From positions 49,989 through 113,988 of the forward strand of contig JAHQVJ010000221.1 in NCBI GenBank assembly GCA_019634415.1: a DNA stretch of 64,000 nt. Reading direction: 5' to 3'. Both the position numbers and the translations under genes were made by a program. The stretch comes from Myxococcales bacterium. Its GTDB lineage: Bacteria; Myxococcota_A; UBA796; GCA-2862545. Below the pieces are notes generated by a model, which worked only from the letters and a program-made list of their open reading frames with translations, was not told where the DNA came from and made no database searches. Below, one piece after another: positions 31,786 to 40,144 of the stretch (position 1 is its first letter; each line of letters starts with the position of its first letter).

Positions 31786-33123
31786 TCACCGGGCGACCGT
31801 CCGGAAGGTGGTGAAGGCATAGGGGTAGCGCGCCTGGTACCAGTTGCGAAAGCTCCTCCGGACCAGCCGCGCCGCCGTGGCCCACGAGGCGCCGAACACC
31901 ACGAAGTGCTCCCCGTCGAAGAAGTCCGCCGAGTAGCCAGGGTAGTTCCGGTGGATGGCCTCGAAGCCGGGGCGAGGCAGGAACGGTGTGCTGCTCCACT
32001 CCCACCCGTTGCCCACCAGCTGGTCCACCCCCCATGCACTGCGCGCCTCGGGGTTGGCGTCCACGGCCACGCGGCCATGGCGAGCGAAGTCCATGGCACC
32101 GTGCTCGGGCTGGAGCGGTCCGTCCCCCCAGGGATAGGCCCGCTGCCCCCCGTCGGGCGTGGTGAAGGCCGCTCGGTGCAGCTCCGCCTCGCTGGGCAGC
32201 CGGCTCGCCGTCCAGCGACAGTAGGCGCGCGCCTCCGCCAGCGACACCTGGACAGGCCAGCCTGCTACCTCGTCGAGGGGGTGCCACGCGAGCAGCGACC
32301 GCACCTCGCGACTCCCCTTCTCGCCCCGCCATCCGAGGGGCTGCTGCAGGCCCACCTCGGTCAGCCATTCGTGGTCGCCCGGCTCGAACAACGACGGATC
32401 GGCATAGCCACCACTGTCCACGAAGCGGCGGAACTGGTCGACGGTGATCGGGAACCGGTCCATGCGGAACGCGGGCACGTCCACCGTGAGGCTGGGGAAC
32501 TCGTTGCACCAGCCGAAGGTGCCTCCACCGCGCTCTGCCCCGAGCCGCACGGATCCCGCGCCCACCACCACGCGCTCGGGCGCCGGAGCTGGACCGGGCA
32601 GCGGGTGCAGCGACGGCTCGGGTCGATGCAGCTCCTCGGCTGGCCGCTGTCGGATCATGTACAGCAGCGTCTCGTGGTGCATCAGCTCGTGCTCTAGCAC
32701 CAAGGGGAGCAGGTCACGAGCCACCTCGTCGTGCGCGGCGGCCGCTGCGATCGCGGGCACCTGCTCGCCGATCCGCCCCCGGATGGCGTCTCGGTAGGCC
32801 AGCACCGCCTCGATCCGTGGCCAGGCCACGTCGCTCAACGCACGGGCCTCGGCCTCCGTCGCCGGATCAATACCTCGAGCGAACAGCTCGTCGAGCCGCT
32901 CGTCGTGGGGCGGAAGACCCAACGCGCGGCGAGTGTGATTCCACGCGAAGGACGGCAGGTGGCCCACGTAGAACAGGAACGGATGGCGCAGCACGATGCC
33001 CTTCTGCAGCCATCGGTCACGGCCCACCACCTCGAACAGCCAATCACTTCGCGCCCACGCCCGCCGCAGTGCGTCGTACACCAAGGTCAGGTCACGCTCA
33101 CCCGAGCGTTGTGGGTCCACCAT
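31786..33123 (-). CDS. EgtB-like sulfoxide synthase (DinB_2 + FGE domains)
   Basis: A 445-residue nonheme-iron enzyme of the EgtB/OvoA N-terminal type. The DinB_2 four-helix domain carries candidate iron ligands: GHLPSFAWNH near 54-63 and HELMHHETLLYM near 143-154. The C-terminal FGE-like domain reads FRMDRFPITVDQFRRFV, WTASRLPSEAELHRAAF, QLVGNGWEWSSTPFLPR and RRSFRNWYQARYPYAFTTFR. EgtB joins oxygen and a thiol to hercynine in ergothioneine synthesis. No egtD methyltransferase is next to it, so the substrate is not confirmed. GGAGG precedes ATG 33123, which overlaps the end of the receiver gene by 26 bases, making it the last gene of the signalling operon. Confidence 0.82.
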   Translation of the reverse strand: MVDPQRSGERDLTLVYDALRRAWARSDWLFEVVGRDRWLQKGIVLRHPFLFYVGHLPSFAWNHTRRALGLPPHDERLDELFARGIDPATEAEARALSDVAWPRIEAVLAYRDAIRGRIGEQVPAIAAAAAHDEVARDLLPLVLEHELMHHETLLYMIRQRPAEELHRPEPSLHPLPGPAPAPERVVVGAGSVRLGAERGGGTFGWCNEFPSLTVDVPAFRMDRFPITVDQFRRFVDSGGYADPSLFEPGDHEWLTEVGLQQPLGWRGEKGSREVRSLLAWHPLDEVAGWPVQVSLAEARAYCRWTASRLPSEAELHRAAFTTPDGGQRAYPWGDGPLQPEHGAMDFARHGRVAVDANPEARSAWGVDQLVGNGWEWSSTPFLPRPGFEAIHRNYPGYSADFFDGEHFVVFGASWATAARLVRRSFRNWYQARYPYAFTTFRTVAR

Positions 33124-33580
33124 CCGAACGTCCTCCGAGGGATCTGAGACGCTCGGCCACCTCCGACGGCGACGCCACGTCGATCAGAAAATCGACGGGA
33201 GCGTAACGTGTGCTCAGCTTTGCCCAGCGCCGTGGCTCGGATGTGAAATCGTGTGACAGGAGGACCGGCGTGTCGTGTCCCGCCGCCCGGATCGCCGCGA
33301 GGATGAAGTTCCCCTGATGGTCCTCGAGGTAGCGTCGGGCCTGCACCGCGTCGCCGTTGAAGCGACGCGCCGCCGCCTGCCGGTCCCCGAGGAGCTGGGC
33401 CTCCGGTGTGCGGTCGAAGCGCATGTCCAGGAACACCACGTCCGCGCCCGGATGCGCCAGCAGGGCAAGCGCCTCGGGTCCCGAGCCCGCACGCGACCAA
33501 GCGAAGCCCTGCGCCAGGAAGCGGCCGAGCGTGTCGATGTACTCGGTGCCGTCCTCCACCACGAGCACCCTCAGGTCCAC
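33098..33580 (-). CDS. Stand-alone receiver-domain protein, unusual insertion
   Basis: A 160-residue single receiver domain. VLVVEDGTEYIDTL gives the acidic pair, VVFLDMRF the phospho-acceptor Asp, and VLLSHDF the Ser switch; the usual Lys after the fifth strand is not evident (FLIDVASPSEV). After the acceptor Asp there is an insertion of about 30 residues containing QLLGDRQAAARRFNGDAVQ. The sigma-54 activator in the same operon has a related insertion (DVHFEIPAEQLLG). GTG 33580 follows AGGAGG and overlaps the kinase stop by 10 bases. Likely a phospho-signalling partner or phosphate sink for the kinase. Confidence 0.78.
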   Translation of the reverse strand: MDLRVLVVEDGTEYIDTLGRFLAQGFAWSRAGSGPEALALLAHPGADVVFLDMRFDRTPEAQLLGDRQAAARRFNGDAVQARRYLEDHQGNFILAAIRAAGHDTPVLLSHDFTSEPRRWAKLSTRYAPVDFLIDVASPSEVAERLRSLGGRSDGGPTTLG

Positions 33581-36192
33581 GGCTCCTCCTCTGCTCTGGG
33601 GATGCGTACCACCACGGCCTTGCGCCACCCAGGGTCGGGCTCCACGTGCACGCTGCCGCCTGCGTGCTTCACCAGGTCCGCCACCAGCCCCAGGCCTCGG
33701 GAGATCTCCCGAGCCTCGATCATCTGCGTGGTGAGCCTGCCAGAGAGCGTGTCGCGCACGCGCAGGACCACCTCCTCGAGCCCCGTGATCTCGTCCTCTT
33801 CGACGCCCACCGCCAAGCCGATCCGCCCAGCGCGGGCATCGACGCATGCCTGAACGACGTTGCGGAGCAGGTTCACGACCACGTCGCGCAGGTCCGCCAG
33901 CGACATGCGTACCGACACGTCCTCGGCTACGGGCTCGAGGACCAACTCCGGCAGCACCCGGCCTCGAAAGGCGGGCTCGGCGGTCACCTGGCTCCAAAAG
34001 CCCTCGAGCAGCGCCGTGTCGACGCGTTGCACGGACAGACCGCTGATGAGCTGTCCCAGCTGCTGATAGGCTTGGCCGTTGAGAGCGGTGGACACGTCGC
34101 GCAGGCGCTGCGCAAGCCGCGTTCCCTCGCCCCTCCGGAGATCCGATTCCAGCCCACGCAGCCGCTCCACCGCCGCCAGCAAGGGGCGAAACACCGGATC
34201 CCGCACCCGGAGGTTCAACGACACCCCCGCCTGCTCGGCGACGTGCTCGAGCTCGATCACGTAGCCATCGAGCTGCTCCAAGGCGCCGCCAGGTCCGAAC
34301 AGCCGATCGGCGGCCCAGTCCCCCAGCTCCACGGCGGGCTCCCCCGCCTCCAGCGCCTCCGCCACGGCGTCGAGCACCGACGTGTGGTGCTTGAGGACCT
34401 CGTGGCGAATGGCCGAGGCGATGCGGGCCACCTCCCGCCAGGCGCGAGGGGACTGGTCCAGCAGCCCCTGCAGATCCACTCCGGCCTGCTGACGGACTCG
34501 CACCCACACCGGCAACAGCACCAGGGAGGCCGAGCTGATCACCATGAACGCCACGGCGGTTCGGATCCGACCCGCCAGGCGCTGATCGAGGGCGCGCGCC
34601 TCGTCGTAGCTGGACGCGCTGGTGGTGCGTCCGAAGTAGGTCGCGAGGGTCGCCCGAGCCGCCCACCAGCGGCCCTCGGCAGCCTGGCGACGGGCCTGGC
34701 GCCACAGGGCGTCCGGGTCCCCCAGCTTCGCAGCACGCTCCCACAGCCCCGCCGCCGCATCGACGGCTCCGCTGCGCTCCTCGAGTCCCGCCAGGATGGC
34801 CAGCACGCGTGGCTGCGCCTCGTCCAGCTCCAGCGACTGCCACAGCAGCGTGCGCGCCTCCTCCGTACGACCGAGATCCGCCAGCAGCTGCGCCTCGAGG
34901 TTGATGGCTCGCACGAACCGGGGCGCCTCCGACAGCGCAAGCCGGACCTGCTCCAGCGCCTGATCGGGATCTCCTTCCTCGCGCCATGCCCAGGCACGAT
35001 GAAACGCCATCCAGGCTCCGGGGGGCACCGAGCTCGGCCGCTCGGCACGCTGCGGAAGCACCTGATCGGCCGGACGCACCCGCTCGGCACCAGCCAGGAC
35101 CGCGCGCGCCTCGTCAGCCCAGGAGGCCTCGGGATCGAGCGACAGTGCCTGCCTGTACGATTCCACCGACCGCTCGAATCGCCCCGCTCGTCGCTCCGCC
35201 CGCGCCTTGCGCACCCACAGCTCCGGATCCGTGGCCCCGCGTCGGACGGCGGCCGCGTAGGCGTTGGCCGCATCCACGTCGTAGCGCCCTCCATAGGCGG
35301 AGAGCAGGTCCCCGTGGCGGGCGAGGTAGCCAGGCTCCAGCGGTGCCAGCTGGTGGGCCGCCCGAATGGCCTGCTCGGCAGCCGCGACGTCGCCCTGGGC
35401 CGCACGCACGTCGGAGACGGCCGCCCACGCCACGGCGGCCTGCGGCTCGTCGATCACGAGTGCCTCGAGCACCTCCGAGGCCCGCGCCACGTCCCCATCG
35501 GCGAACGCCTCGCGCGCGGTCCGCAGCCGCTCCGCGCCCGCGTCCGACAAGTCCTGGGTAGAGGCACGCGCCAGCTGCAGCGCGGTGCGATCGATGTCGA
35601 ACTGCACCATGAGCGCCTCCAAGTGCGCTCGGCCCTGTGTGCCCTCGGGCGTGCGATCCAGGAGCCGCTCCAGCAGCCCCACTGCCCCCTCGGCCCGCTC
35701 CTGTTGGCGCAGGATGGTCGCCACCCGCAGCGCCACCTCCAGCAGTCCATGGTCCTGCACCGAGGTGTTGTGGAACTCGAGGTACTCGAGCAACAGCGCC
35801 ACCGCGACCTCGGGCGACTCCTCTCCCACGGTGTCGGCCATGAGCAACCGCCAGCTCGGATCGCTGGGCCGAAGCGATCGGAGCTTGTCGAAGGTGCTGG
35901 CGGCGCCGCGCCGATCCCCCAGGGCAAGCTGCAGCCGGCCCATCGCCTCCACCACGTCCGCGTCGTGGGGCGCTCGCCCATAGGCTTCCAGCGCGTCTCG
36001 GGGGGCGTCCGCCCGCTCGAGCACCCGCCCCAGATCCAACACCGCCTGGGTGTAGGAGGGCTCGGCCTTCACCACCATGCGATAGTGGGCGGCCGCCTCG
36101 AGGTAGCGCTCCTCGGCCTCGAGCTGCCGGCCAGTGAGCACCTGCTGGCGGAGCAGCGGACGCAGCGCGTCCTCGGGGGCACCGAGCGCCAC
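33571..36192 (-). CDS. TPR-containing membrane histidine kinase
   Basis: About 873 residues. An N-terminal hydrophobic leader (LLALLALVALGAPEDA) is followed by some 500 residues of TPR-type helical repeats (for example EAEERYLEAAAHYRMVVKAEPSYTQAVLDLGRVLERADAPRDALEAYGRA), a transmembrane helix (AVAFMVISSASLVLLPVWV near 548-567) and a cytoplasmic kinase. SAIRHEVLKHHTSVL near 597 is a candidate H-box; NLLRNVVQACVDA near 774 is a clear N-box; LGLVADLVKHAGGSV is the G2 box, but the G1 box reads VRDTLSG and is degenerate. The TPR part is probably periplasmic. Start is uncertain (GTG 36192; an upstream CTG is possible). Overlaps the receiver gene and follows the sigma-54 activator gene. Confidence 0.8.
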   Translation of the reverse strand: MALGAPEDALRPLLRQQVLTGRQLEAEERYLEAAAHYRMVVKAEPSYTQAVLDLGRVLERADAPRDALEAYGRAPHDADVVEAMGRLQLALGDRRGAASTFDKLRSLRPSDPSWRLLMADTVGEESPEVAVALLLEYLEFHNTSVQDHGLLEVALRVATILRQQERAEGAVGLLERLLDRTPEGTQGRAHLEALMVQFDIDRTALQLARASTQDLSDAGAERLRTAREAFADGDVARASEVLEALVIDEPQAAVAWAAVSDVRAAQGDVAAAEQAIRAAHQLAPLEPGYLARHGDLLSAYGGRYDVDAANAYAAAVRRGATDPELWVRKARAERRAGRFERSVESYRQALSLDPEASWADEARAVLAGAERVRPADQVLPQRAERPSSVPPGAWMAFHRAWAWREEGDPDQALEQVRLALSEAPRFVRAINLEAQLLADLGRTEEARTLLWQSLELDEAQPRVLAILAGLEERSGAVDAAAGLWERAAKLGDPDALWRQARRQAAEGRWWAARATLATYFGRTTSASSYDEARALDQRLAGRIRTAVAFMVISSASLVLLPVWVRVRQQAGVDLQGLLDQSPRAWREVARIASAIRHEVLKHHTSVLDAVAEALEAGEPAVELGDWAADRLFGPGGALEQLDGYVIELEHVAEQAGVSLNLRVRDPVFRPLLAAVERLRGLESDLRRGEGTRLAQRLRDVSTALNGQAYQQLGQLISGLSVQRVDTALLEGFWSQVTAEPAFRGRVLPELVLEPVAEDVSVRMSLADLRDVVVNLLRNVVQACVDARAGRIGLAVGVEEDEITGLEEVVLRVRDTLSGRLTTQMIEAREISRGLGLVADLVKHAGGSVHVEPDPGWRKAVVVRIPRAEEEPWT

Positions 36193-36206
36193 CAGCGCCA
36201 GGAGGG

Positions 36207-37817
36207 CTAGGAGCGTAGGCGCTCCTTCAGGTCCCGCACGCGGAGCCCCAGCTGGTTGAACCGCAGCTGCACCTTGCGGGCGTGGGCCACATCCCCGAGC
36301 AGCAGCATCGCCATGCGCCCGAAGTCCCCCTGGTTGTCGAGCCACAGCGCCTCGAAGTACTGGCGCTCACACTCCACGGCCACGCGGTTCAGCGTGTCCT
36401 GCGGGCGCAGCGCCACCGTGAAGCGCCACCCCTCGCCCCCCGCCGAGAGGCTGCTGGTGGGATCGGCGGCCAGCATGTCGCGCACCAGCTTGGGGCGCAC
36501 CTGCACCACGTCCGGGCGCTCGCCCGGCGGCACACCCGTGAGCTCCGACAGTGCGAAGAGCACGGCGTTCTCCGCCACCATCGCGAACTCGCGCAGGTTC
36601 CCCGGCCAGGAGTGGGCCCGGAGCAGGCGCATGGCCCGATCGGGGAAGTGGATCCGGAGCACCCCCACTTGCCGGGCTTCCACCGCGCCTCCCGCCGACA
36701 CCGCCACGGTGCCCGCGTCGAGCCGTGTGGCAGCGCGGTAGTCGTCGATCAGGCCTCGCAGGTAGGGACGCGACAGCGCCTGCTCCAAGCAGAAGGCGAG
36801 CAGCTGCCCCAGGTCGGCGCCGCGCTGCGACAGCGGCGGCAACGTGACCGCGGCAGCCGGGTTGAGGCGCATGTAGAGATCCGCTCGAAAGCTGCCCTCC
36901 GCCACCTTCGCGCGCAGGTCCTCGTTGGTGGCCACCACGAGCTTCACGTCGACGGATCGCTCCTTCAGATCCCCCAACCGGGTGACCACCCCCTCCTGCA
37001 GCACCGACAGCAGCATCTTCTGGGCATCCAGCGACAGGTTGCCCACCTCGTCGAGGAACAACGTGCCCCCCGACGCCGCCTCGAAGGCCCCCACCCGATC
37101 GGCCACCGAGCCCGTGTAGGACCCCTTGACCGCCCCGAACAGGTGCGCGGCGCACAGATCCGAGGGGATCGTGGACAGATCCACCGACACGAACCGACCG
37201 GACCGGCCGGAGTGAGGATGCACGAAGTGCCGCGCGATGAGGCTCTTGCCCGTTCCCGTGGGCCCCAGCAGCACCACGGGCAGTCGCCCTCGCGCCAGGA
37301 TCCCCATCTTCTGCCGGATCCGGTGCATGGCCCGCGACGTGCCCCAGTACACCGGTCCATCCGACACCCGGGCGCGGCGGCCCGCCACGATGCCGTCGAT
37401 CTGTCCGCGCAAGGTCTGGGCGTCGACCACGTCGTCGTCGAGGAAGTAGGTGTACTCTTCGTCGCTGAAGTCGTCGGGCAACGACTCGAGGGCCAGCTCC
37501 TGCCGCGACGTCATCAGCACCACGGGCAGATCCGGCCACGACGAGCGCAGGCGACGCAAGATCTCCACCCCCTGACGCCGCTTCAGATCCCCGATCTCCG
37601 AGTCGTTCAGTCCGTCGCGAAACCCCAGCAGCTGCTCTGCCGGAATCTCGAAGTGCACGTCGAGCAGCACCACGTCGATGCGACCCGCCGCCCGATCCAG
37701 CTCCCGCTTGGCCTCGGACCAGCCACGGGCAGGCCCGCGATAGCGATGCTCCGGCATCGTCCGGCGGCACAGCTCGGCGTAGCGATCCTGGTCGTCGACG
37801 ATGAGGATGTCGGCCAT
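36207..37817 (-). CDS. Sigma-54-dependent response regulator, NtrC-type
   Basis: A 536-residue activator: receiver (ILIVDDQDRYAEL; acceptor in VVLLDVHF; VVLMTSR), central AAA+ domain and a divergent Fis-like HTH. In the AAA+ part are Walker A LGPTGTGKSL (about 181-190), the sigma-54 contact loop as GSYTGS in place of GAFTGA, Walker B GTLFLDEVG, and the R-finger region FRADLYMRLN. The HTH segment is RQYFEALWLDNQGDFGRMAMLLLGDVAHARKVQLRF. The receiver has the same unusual QLLG-containing insertion as the downstream stand-alone receiver, and lacks an obvious conserved Lys. Track start is shadow; ATG 37817 overlaps the upstream TGA. Cognate of the TPR kinase. Confidence 0.9.
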   Translation of the reverse strand: MADILIVDDQDRYAELCRRTMPEHRYRGPARGWSEAKRELDRAAGRIDVVLLDVHFEIPAEQLLGFRDGLNDSEIGDLKRRQGVEILRRLRSSWPDLPVVLMTSRQELALESLPDDFSDEEYTYFLDDDVVDAQTLRGQIDGIVAGRRARVSDGPVYWGTSRAMHRIRQKMGILARGRLPVVLLGPTGTGKSLIARHFVHPHSGRSGRFVSVDLSTIPSDLCAAHLFGAVKGSYTGSVADRVGAFEAASGGTLFLDEVGNLSLDAQKMLLSVLQEGVVTRLGDLKERSVDVKLVVATNEDLRAKVAEGSFRADLYMRLNPAAAVTLPPLSQRGADLGQLLAFCLEQALSRPYLRGLIDDYRAATRLDAGTVAVSAGGAVEARQVGVLRIHFPDRAMRLLRAHSWPGNLREFAMVAENAVLFALSELTGVPPGERPDVVQVRPKLVRDMLAADPTSSLSAGGEGWRFTVALRPQDTLNRVAVECERQYFEALWLDNQGDFGRMAMLLLGDVAHARKVQLRFNQLGLRVRDLKERLRS

Positions 37818-38281
37818 CAGGCGCTCCGGATCCGGGTGGCCAGGTCCCGGCACGCGCCACTCACGACGACGGCTCCCTCGGCCGCGGCACGCACGTCGAC
37901 GTCCTGGGCCACGCCCTCTCGCAACGCGCCGACCACCCTCGCGATGGTGACCATGGCGTGGTCGATGGCCTGCACCTCTCGGCTGGTCGACAGGTCCACC
38001 CAAACCCCGTCCACGAGGGGCTGTCCTCCCGTGAGCGGACCTCGCAGCTCCGCCCACAGGGTGGCTGCGTCGGTGACGCCTTGGGGCCCACGGCGAGTGG
38101 CGAGCAGATCCTGCGACACCGCCTCCCGCAGATCCGCCGGCTCCGGATCGGCGCCGATCCAGCGCACCTGCAGGCTCACGTACTTGCCCAGGTCGTGCCG
38201 CAGACGAGCCAGGTGGCGCCCCAGGGCGTGGAGGGCCTCGGAGGGCAGGTCTGAGACGTCGGTGGCCACGGGATCGGACAT
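37817..38281 (-). CDS. Helical protein heading the signalling operon
   Basis: A 154-residue mostly helical protein, not recognised. EALHALGRHLARLRHDLGKYVSLQVRWI near 18-45 contains a His-Asp pair in an amphipathic helix, reminiscent of phosphotransfer (HPt) or DHp helices but not diagnostic. The C-terminal helices (AIDHAMVTIARVVGALREGVAQDVDVRAAAEGAVVVSG) would complete a bundle. Its TGA overlaps the ATG of the sigma-54 activator, so it is the first gene of a five-gene operon with the activator, kinase, receiver and EgtB-like enzyme. A role in phosphorelay is plausible but unproven. Confidence 0.65.
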   Translation of the reverse strand: MSDPVATDVSDLPSEALHALGRHLARLRHDLGKYVSLQVRWIGADPEPADLREAVSQDLLATRRGPQGVTDAATLWAELRGPLTGGQPLVDGVWVDLSTSREVQAIDHAMVTIARVVGALREGVAQDVDVRAAAEGAVVVSGACRDLATRIRSA

Positions 38282-38340
38282 CTCAGCGTTCCTAACCAGC
38301 TGGTGCCTGGTTACGCCTTCGGCCGCCGTCCGGGGGACGC

Positions 38341-39291
38341 ATGCACACCTACCGCTGGGACCTCGACCGTACCTACCTGGAGACGGAGATCCACTCCATG
38401 CGCGGCTTGGTGCGCGCAGCCATGGAGCAAGCCTCCAGCAAGCGCACGGTGCCCGGCGCGGGCGCCTTGATCCGCGGGCTGCTCGCCGCAGACCCGGAGG
38501 CCCAGCTGTTCGTGCTGTCGGGCTCTCCGCAGCAGATGCGCAGCGTGCTCGAGGAGAAGCTCGCGCTCGACGGAGTGCGGGTGGATCGCTTCATCCTCAA
38601 GGACAACCTCGGCAACCTCACCCGTGGCCGGCTGCGCGCCGTGCGCGGTCAGGTCGGCTACAAGCTGCCCCACCTGCTGGCCGATCGCGCCAACGCGACG
38701 CGGGTGGCCACCGAGACCCTGTTCGGCGACGACTCGGAGACCGACGCCGTCATCTACGCGGTGTACGCGAGCGTCGTGGCCGGAGCGCTGTCCGCCGACG
38801 ACGTAGGGCGCTTCCTGGAGCGAGGGGGAGCCTACCCCGACGCCATCGAGCAGTCCCTGGCCAGCATGGCCACCCTGGAGAACACGCCGGCACCGAGCGT
38901 GGAGGACATCTTCATCCGGGTGGACCGCGGACTGCCCATGCGGCTGTTCAAGCTCCTCGGCCCCCTGGTGAAGCCCGTCTTCTCCTGGTGGCAAGCGGCA
39001 GCCGTGCTCGCGCTGCGCGAGCGCCTCACGCCCAACGCGCTGGGCCACGTCACCCGTGCCTGCGGCCTGCTCGACCGGCCCCACGACCTCGCCGGCCTGG
39101 TCCAGGACGCAGCTCGACGCGCCCTCGCTCCGCCCGATGCCCTAGCCGAGCTCATGCGCCTCGAGGTGCTTGCCCCAGTGGGTGAGGTCGCTCTGCGCGC
39201 CATCGACCAGCTCGGGCCATCGACCCCGCCGGTGGCGCAGCCATCCGTGCCCGACTACCTGGCATTCCTCGACGGACTCGAGGCCTTGTGA
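38341..39291 (+). CDS. HAD-like / App1-type phosphatase domain protein
   Basis: A 316-residue protein whose N-terminal 170 residues resemble the App1/DUF2183 phosphatidate-phosphatase-like branch of the HAD superfamily: WDLDRTYLETE (the D-x-D-x-T-like motif, about 6-16), VPGAGALIRGLLAADPEAQLFVLSGSPQQM (Ser after strand 2), KLPHLLADR and LFGDDSETDAVIYAVYASVVAG (acidic motif). The normal second Asp of D-x-D is present; Thr is replaced to give RTYL. The C-terminal half (LALRERLTPNALGHVTRACGLLDRP) is helical and unassigned. GGGGGA precedes the ATG. Divergent from the signalling operon, 59 bases away. Confidence 0.75.
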   Translation: MHTYRWDLDRTYLETEIHSMRGLVRAAMEQASSKRTVPGAGALIRGLLAADPEAQLFVLSGSPQQMRSVLEEKLALDGVRVDRFILKDNLGNLTRGRLRAVRGQVGYKLPHLLADRANATRVATETLFGDDSETDAVIYAVYASVVAGALSADDVGRFLERGGAYPDAIEQSLASMATLENTPAPSVEDIFIRVDRGLPMRLFKLLGPLVKPVFSWWQAAAVLALRERLTPNALGHVTRACGLLDRPHDLAGLVQDAARRALAPPDALAELMRLEVLAPVGEVALRAIDQLGPSTPPVAQPSVPDYLAFLDGLEAL

Positions 39292-39396
39292 GGAGCGTGG
39301 CGTGCGGTGCGGCGTACCCCAAATGGGTGTGGCGCGCTCATCCGTGCTATGCTCGACATCAAACCGGAGCCGGATCAACCGGCAGAATGTGAGGAC

Positions 39397-40113
39397 ATGG
39401 GCAGCAAGCTGTTTGTTGGTGGGCTGAGTTGGAATACCACCGACGACTCCCTTCGAACCGCCTTCGAGACTTTCGGGGCCGTTCGCGAAGCACGCGTGAT
39501 TCTGGATCGGGAGACGGGGCGTAGCCGAGGCTTCGGCTTCGTCACGTTCGAGACCCCAGATCACGCTCGAGAAGCCATGACGAAGATGGACGGTGCCTCC
39601 TTGGATGGCCGGACCATCCGCGTCAACGAGGCCGAAGACCGACGAGGCGGCGGCGGCGGGCGCGGAGGTCCGAGAGGAGGCCCACGCGATCGAGGGTCAC
39701 GTCCCGACGTGACCGTGCGTGGTCGCCCGGGTGGCGGGTATCGAGGCCGCGACGATCGAGGCCCTCGCGGGCCAGGAGGCCCACGCGGAGGCGGACGCCC
39801 CGGCGGCCCGCCACGCGGTCCGGGAGGCCCCCGTGGACCTGGCGGCCCACGTGGCCCAGCTGGCCAAGGCGGCGGATACCGACCGCGCGGCCCTGGTGGG
39901 TCCGGTGGCGGCAGCGGTGGTCCACCGCAGGAGGCCGCCGAGAGCTGGGACGACCGCGAGCGCCGCGCCGAGCGCCGCCCCATCAAGAAGAAGAAGACGT
40001 CGGAAGAAGAGTTCCGTATGCGGAACCCGCCTCAGCGTCGCGAGAAGCGGCAGAGCGGGAAGTCGTGGCGCGACTACGAGATCGACGACGACTTCGGCGA
40101 GTGGGAAGACTGA
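39397..40113 (+). CDS. RRM RNA-binding protein with Gly/Arg-rich tail
   Basis: A 238-residue protein: one N-terminal RNA recognition motif with RNP2 KLFVGGLSW and RNP1 SRGFGFVTFE (about residues 4-12 and 44-53), then about 110 residues of low-complexity G/R/P (RGG and GPRGPGG repeats), and a basic-acidic end (RRPIKKKKTSEEEFRMRN...DDFGEWED). Glycine-rich RRM proteins act as RNA chaperones, often cold-induced, in cyanobacteria and some Proteobacteria; the RGG tail adds non-specific RNA binding and possibly condensation. ATG 39397 follows TGTGAGGAC and starts the domain exactly; the track start is 30 codons too early. Confidence 0.9.
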   Translation: MGSKLFVGGLSWNTTDDSLRTAFETFGAVREARVILDRETGRSRGFGFVTFETPDHAREAMTKMDGASLDGRTIRVNEAEDRRGGGGGRGGPRGGPRDRGSRPDVTVRGRPGGGYRGRDDRGPRGPGGPRGGGRPGGPPRGPGGPRGPGGPRGPAGQGGGYRPRGPGGSGGGSGGPPQEAAESWDDRERRAERRPIKKKKTSEEEFRMRNPPQRREKRQSGKSWRDYEIDDDFGEWED

Positions 40114-40144
40114 GGCTCGTCGGGCGTCTCCGGGCGCTCACCTG

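Noticed and set aside
31786-33123. Selenoneine synthase (SenA) as an alternative call for the EgtB-like gene, given selC
   Set aside because: No senB- or senC-like genes are adjacent; EgtB-like is the safer name, though substrate is not proven.
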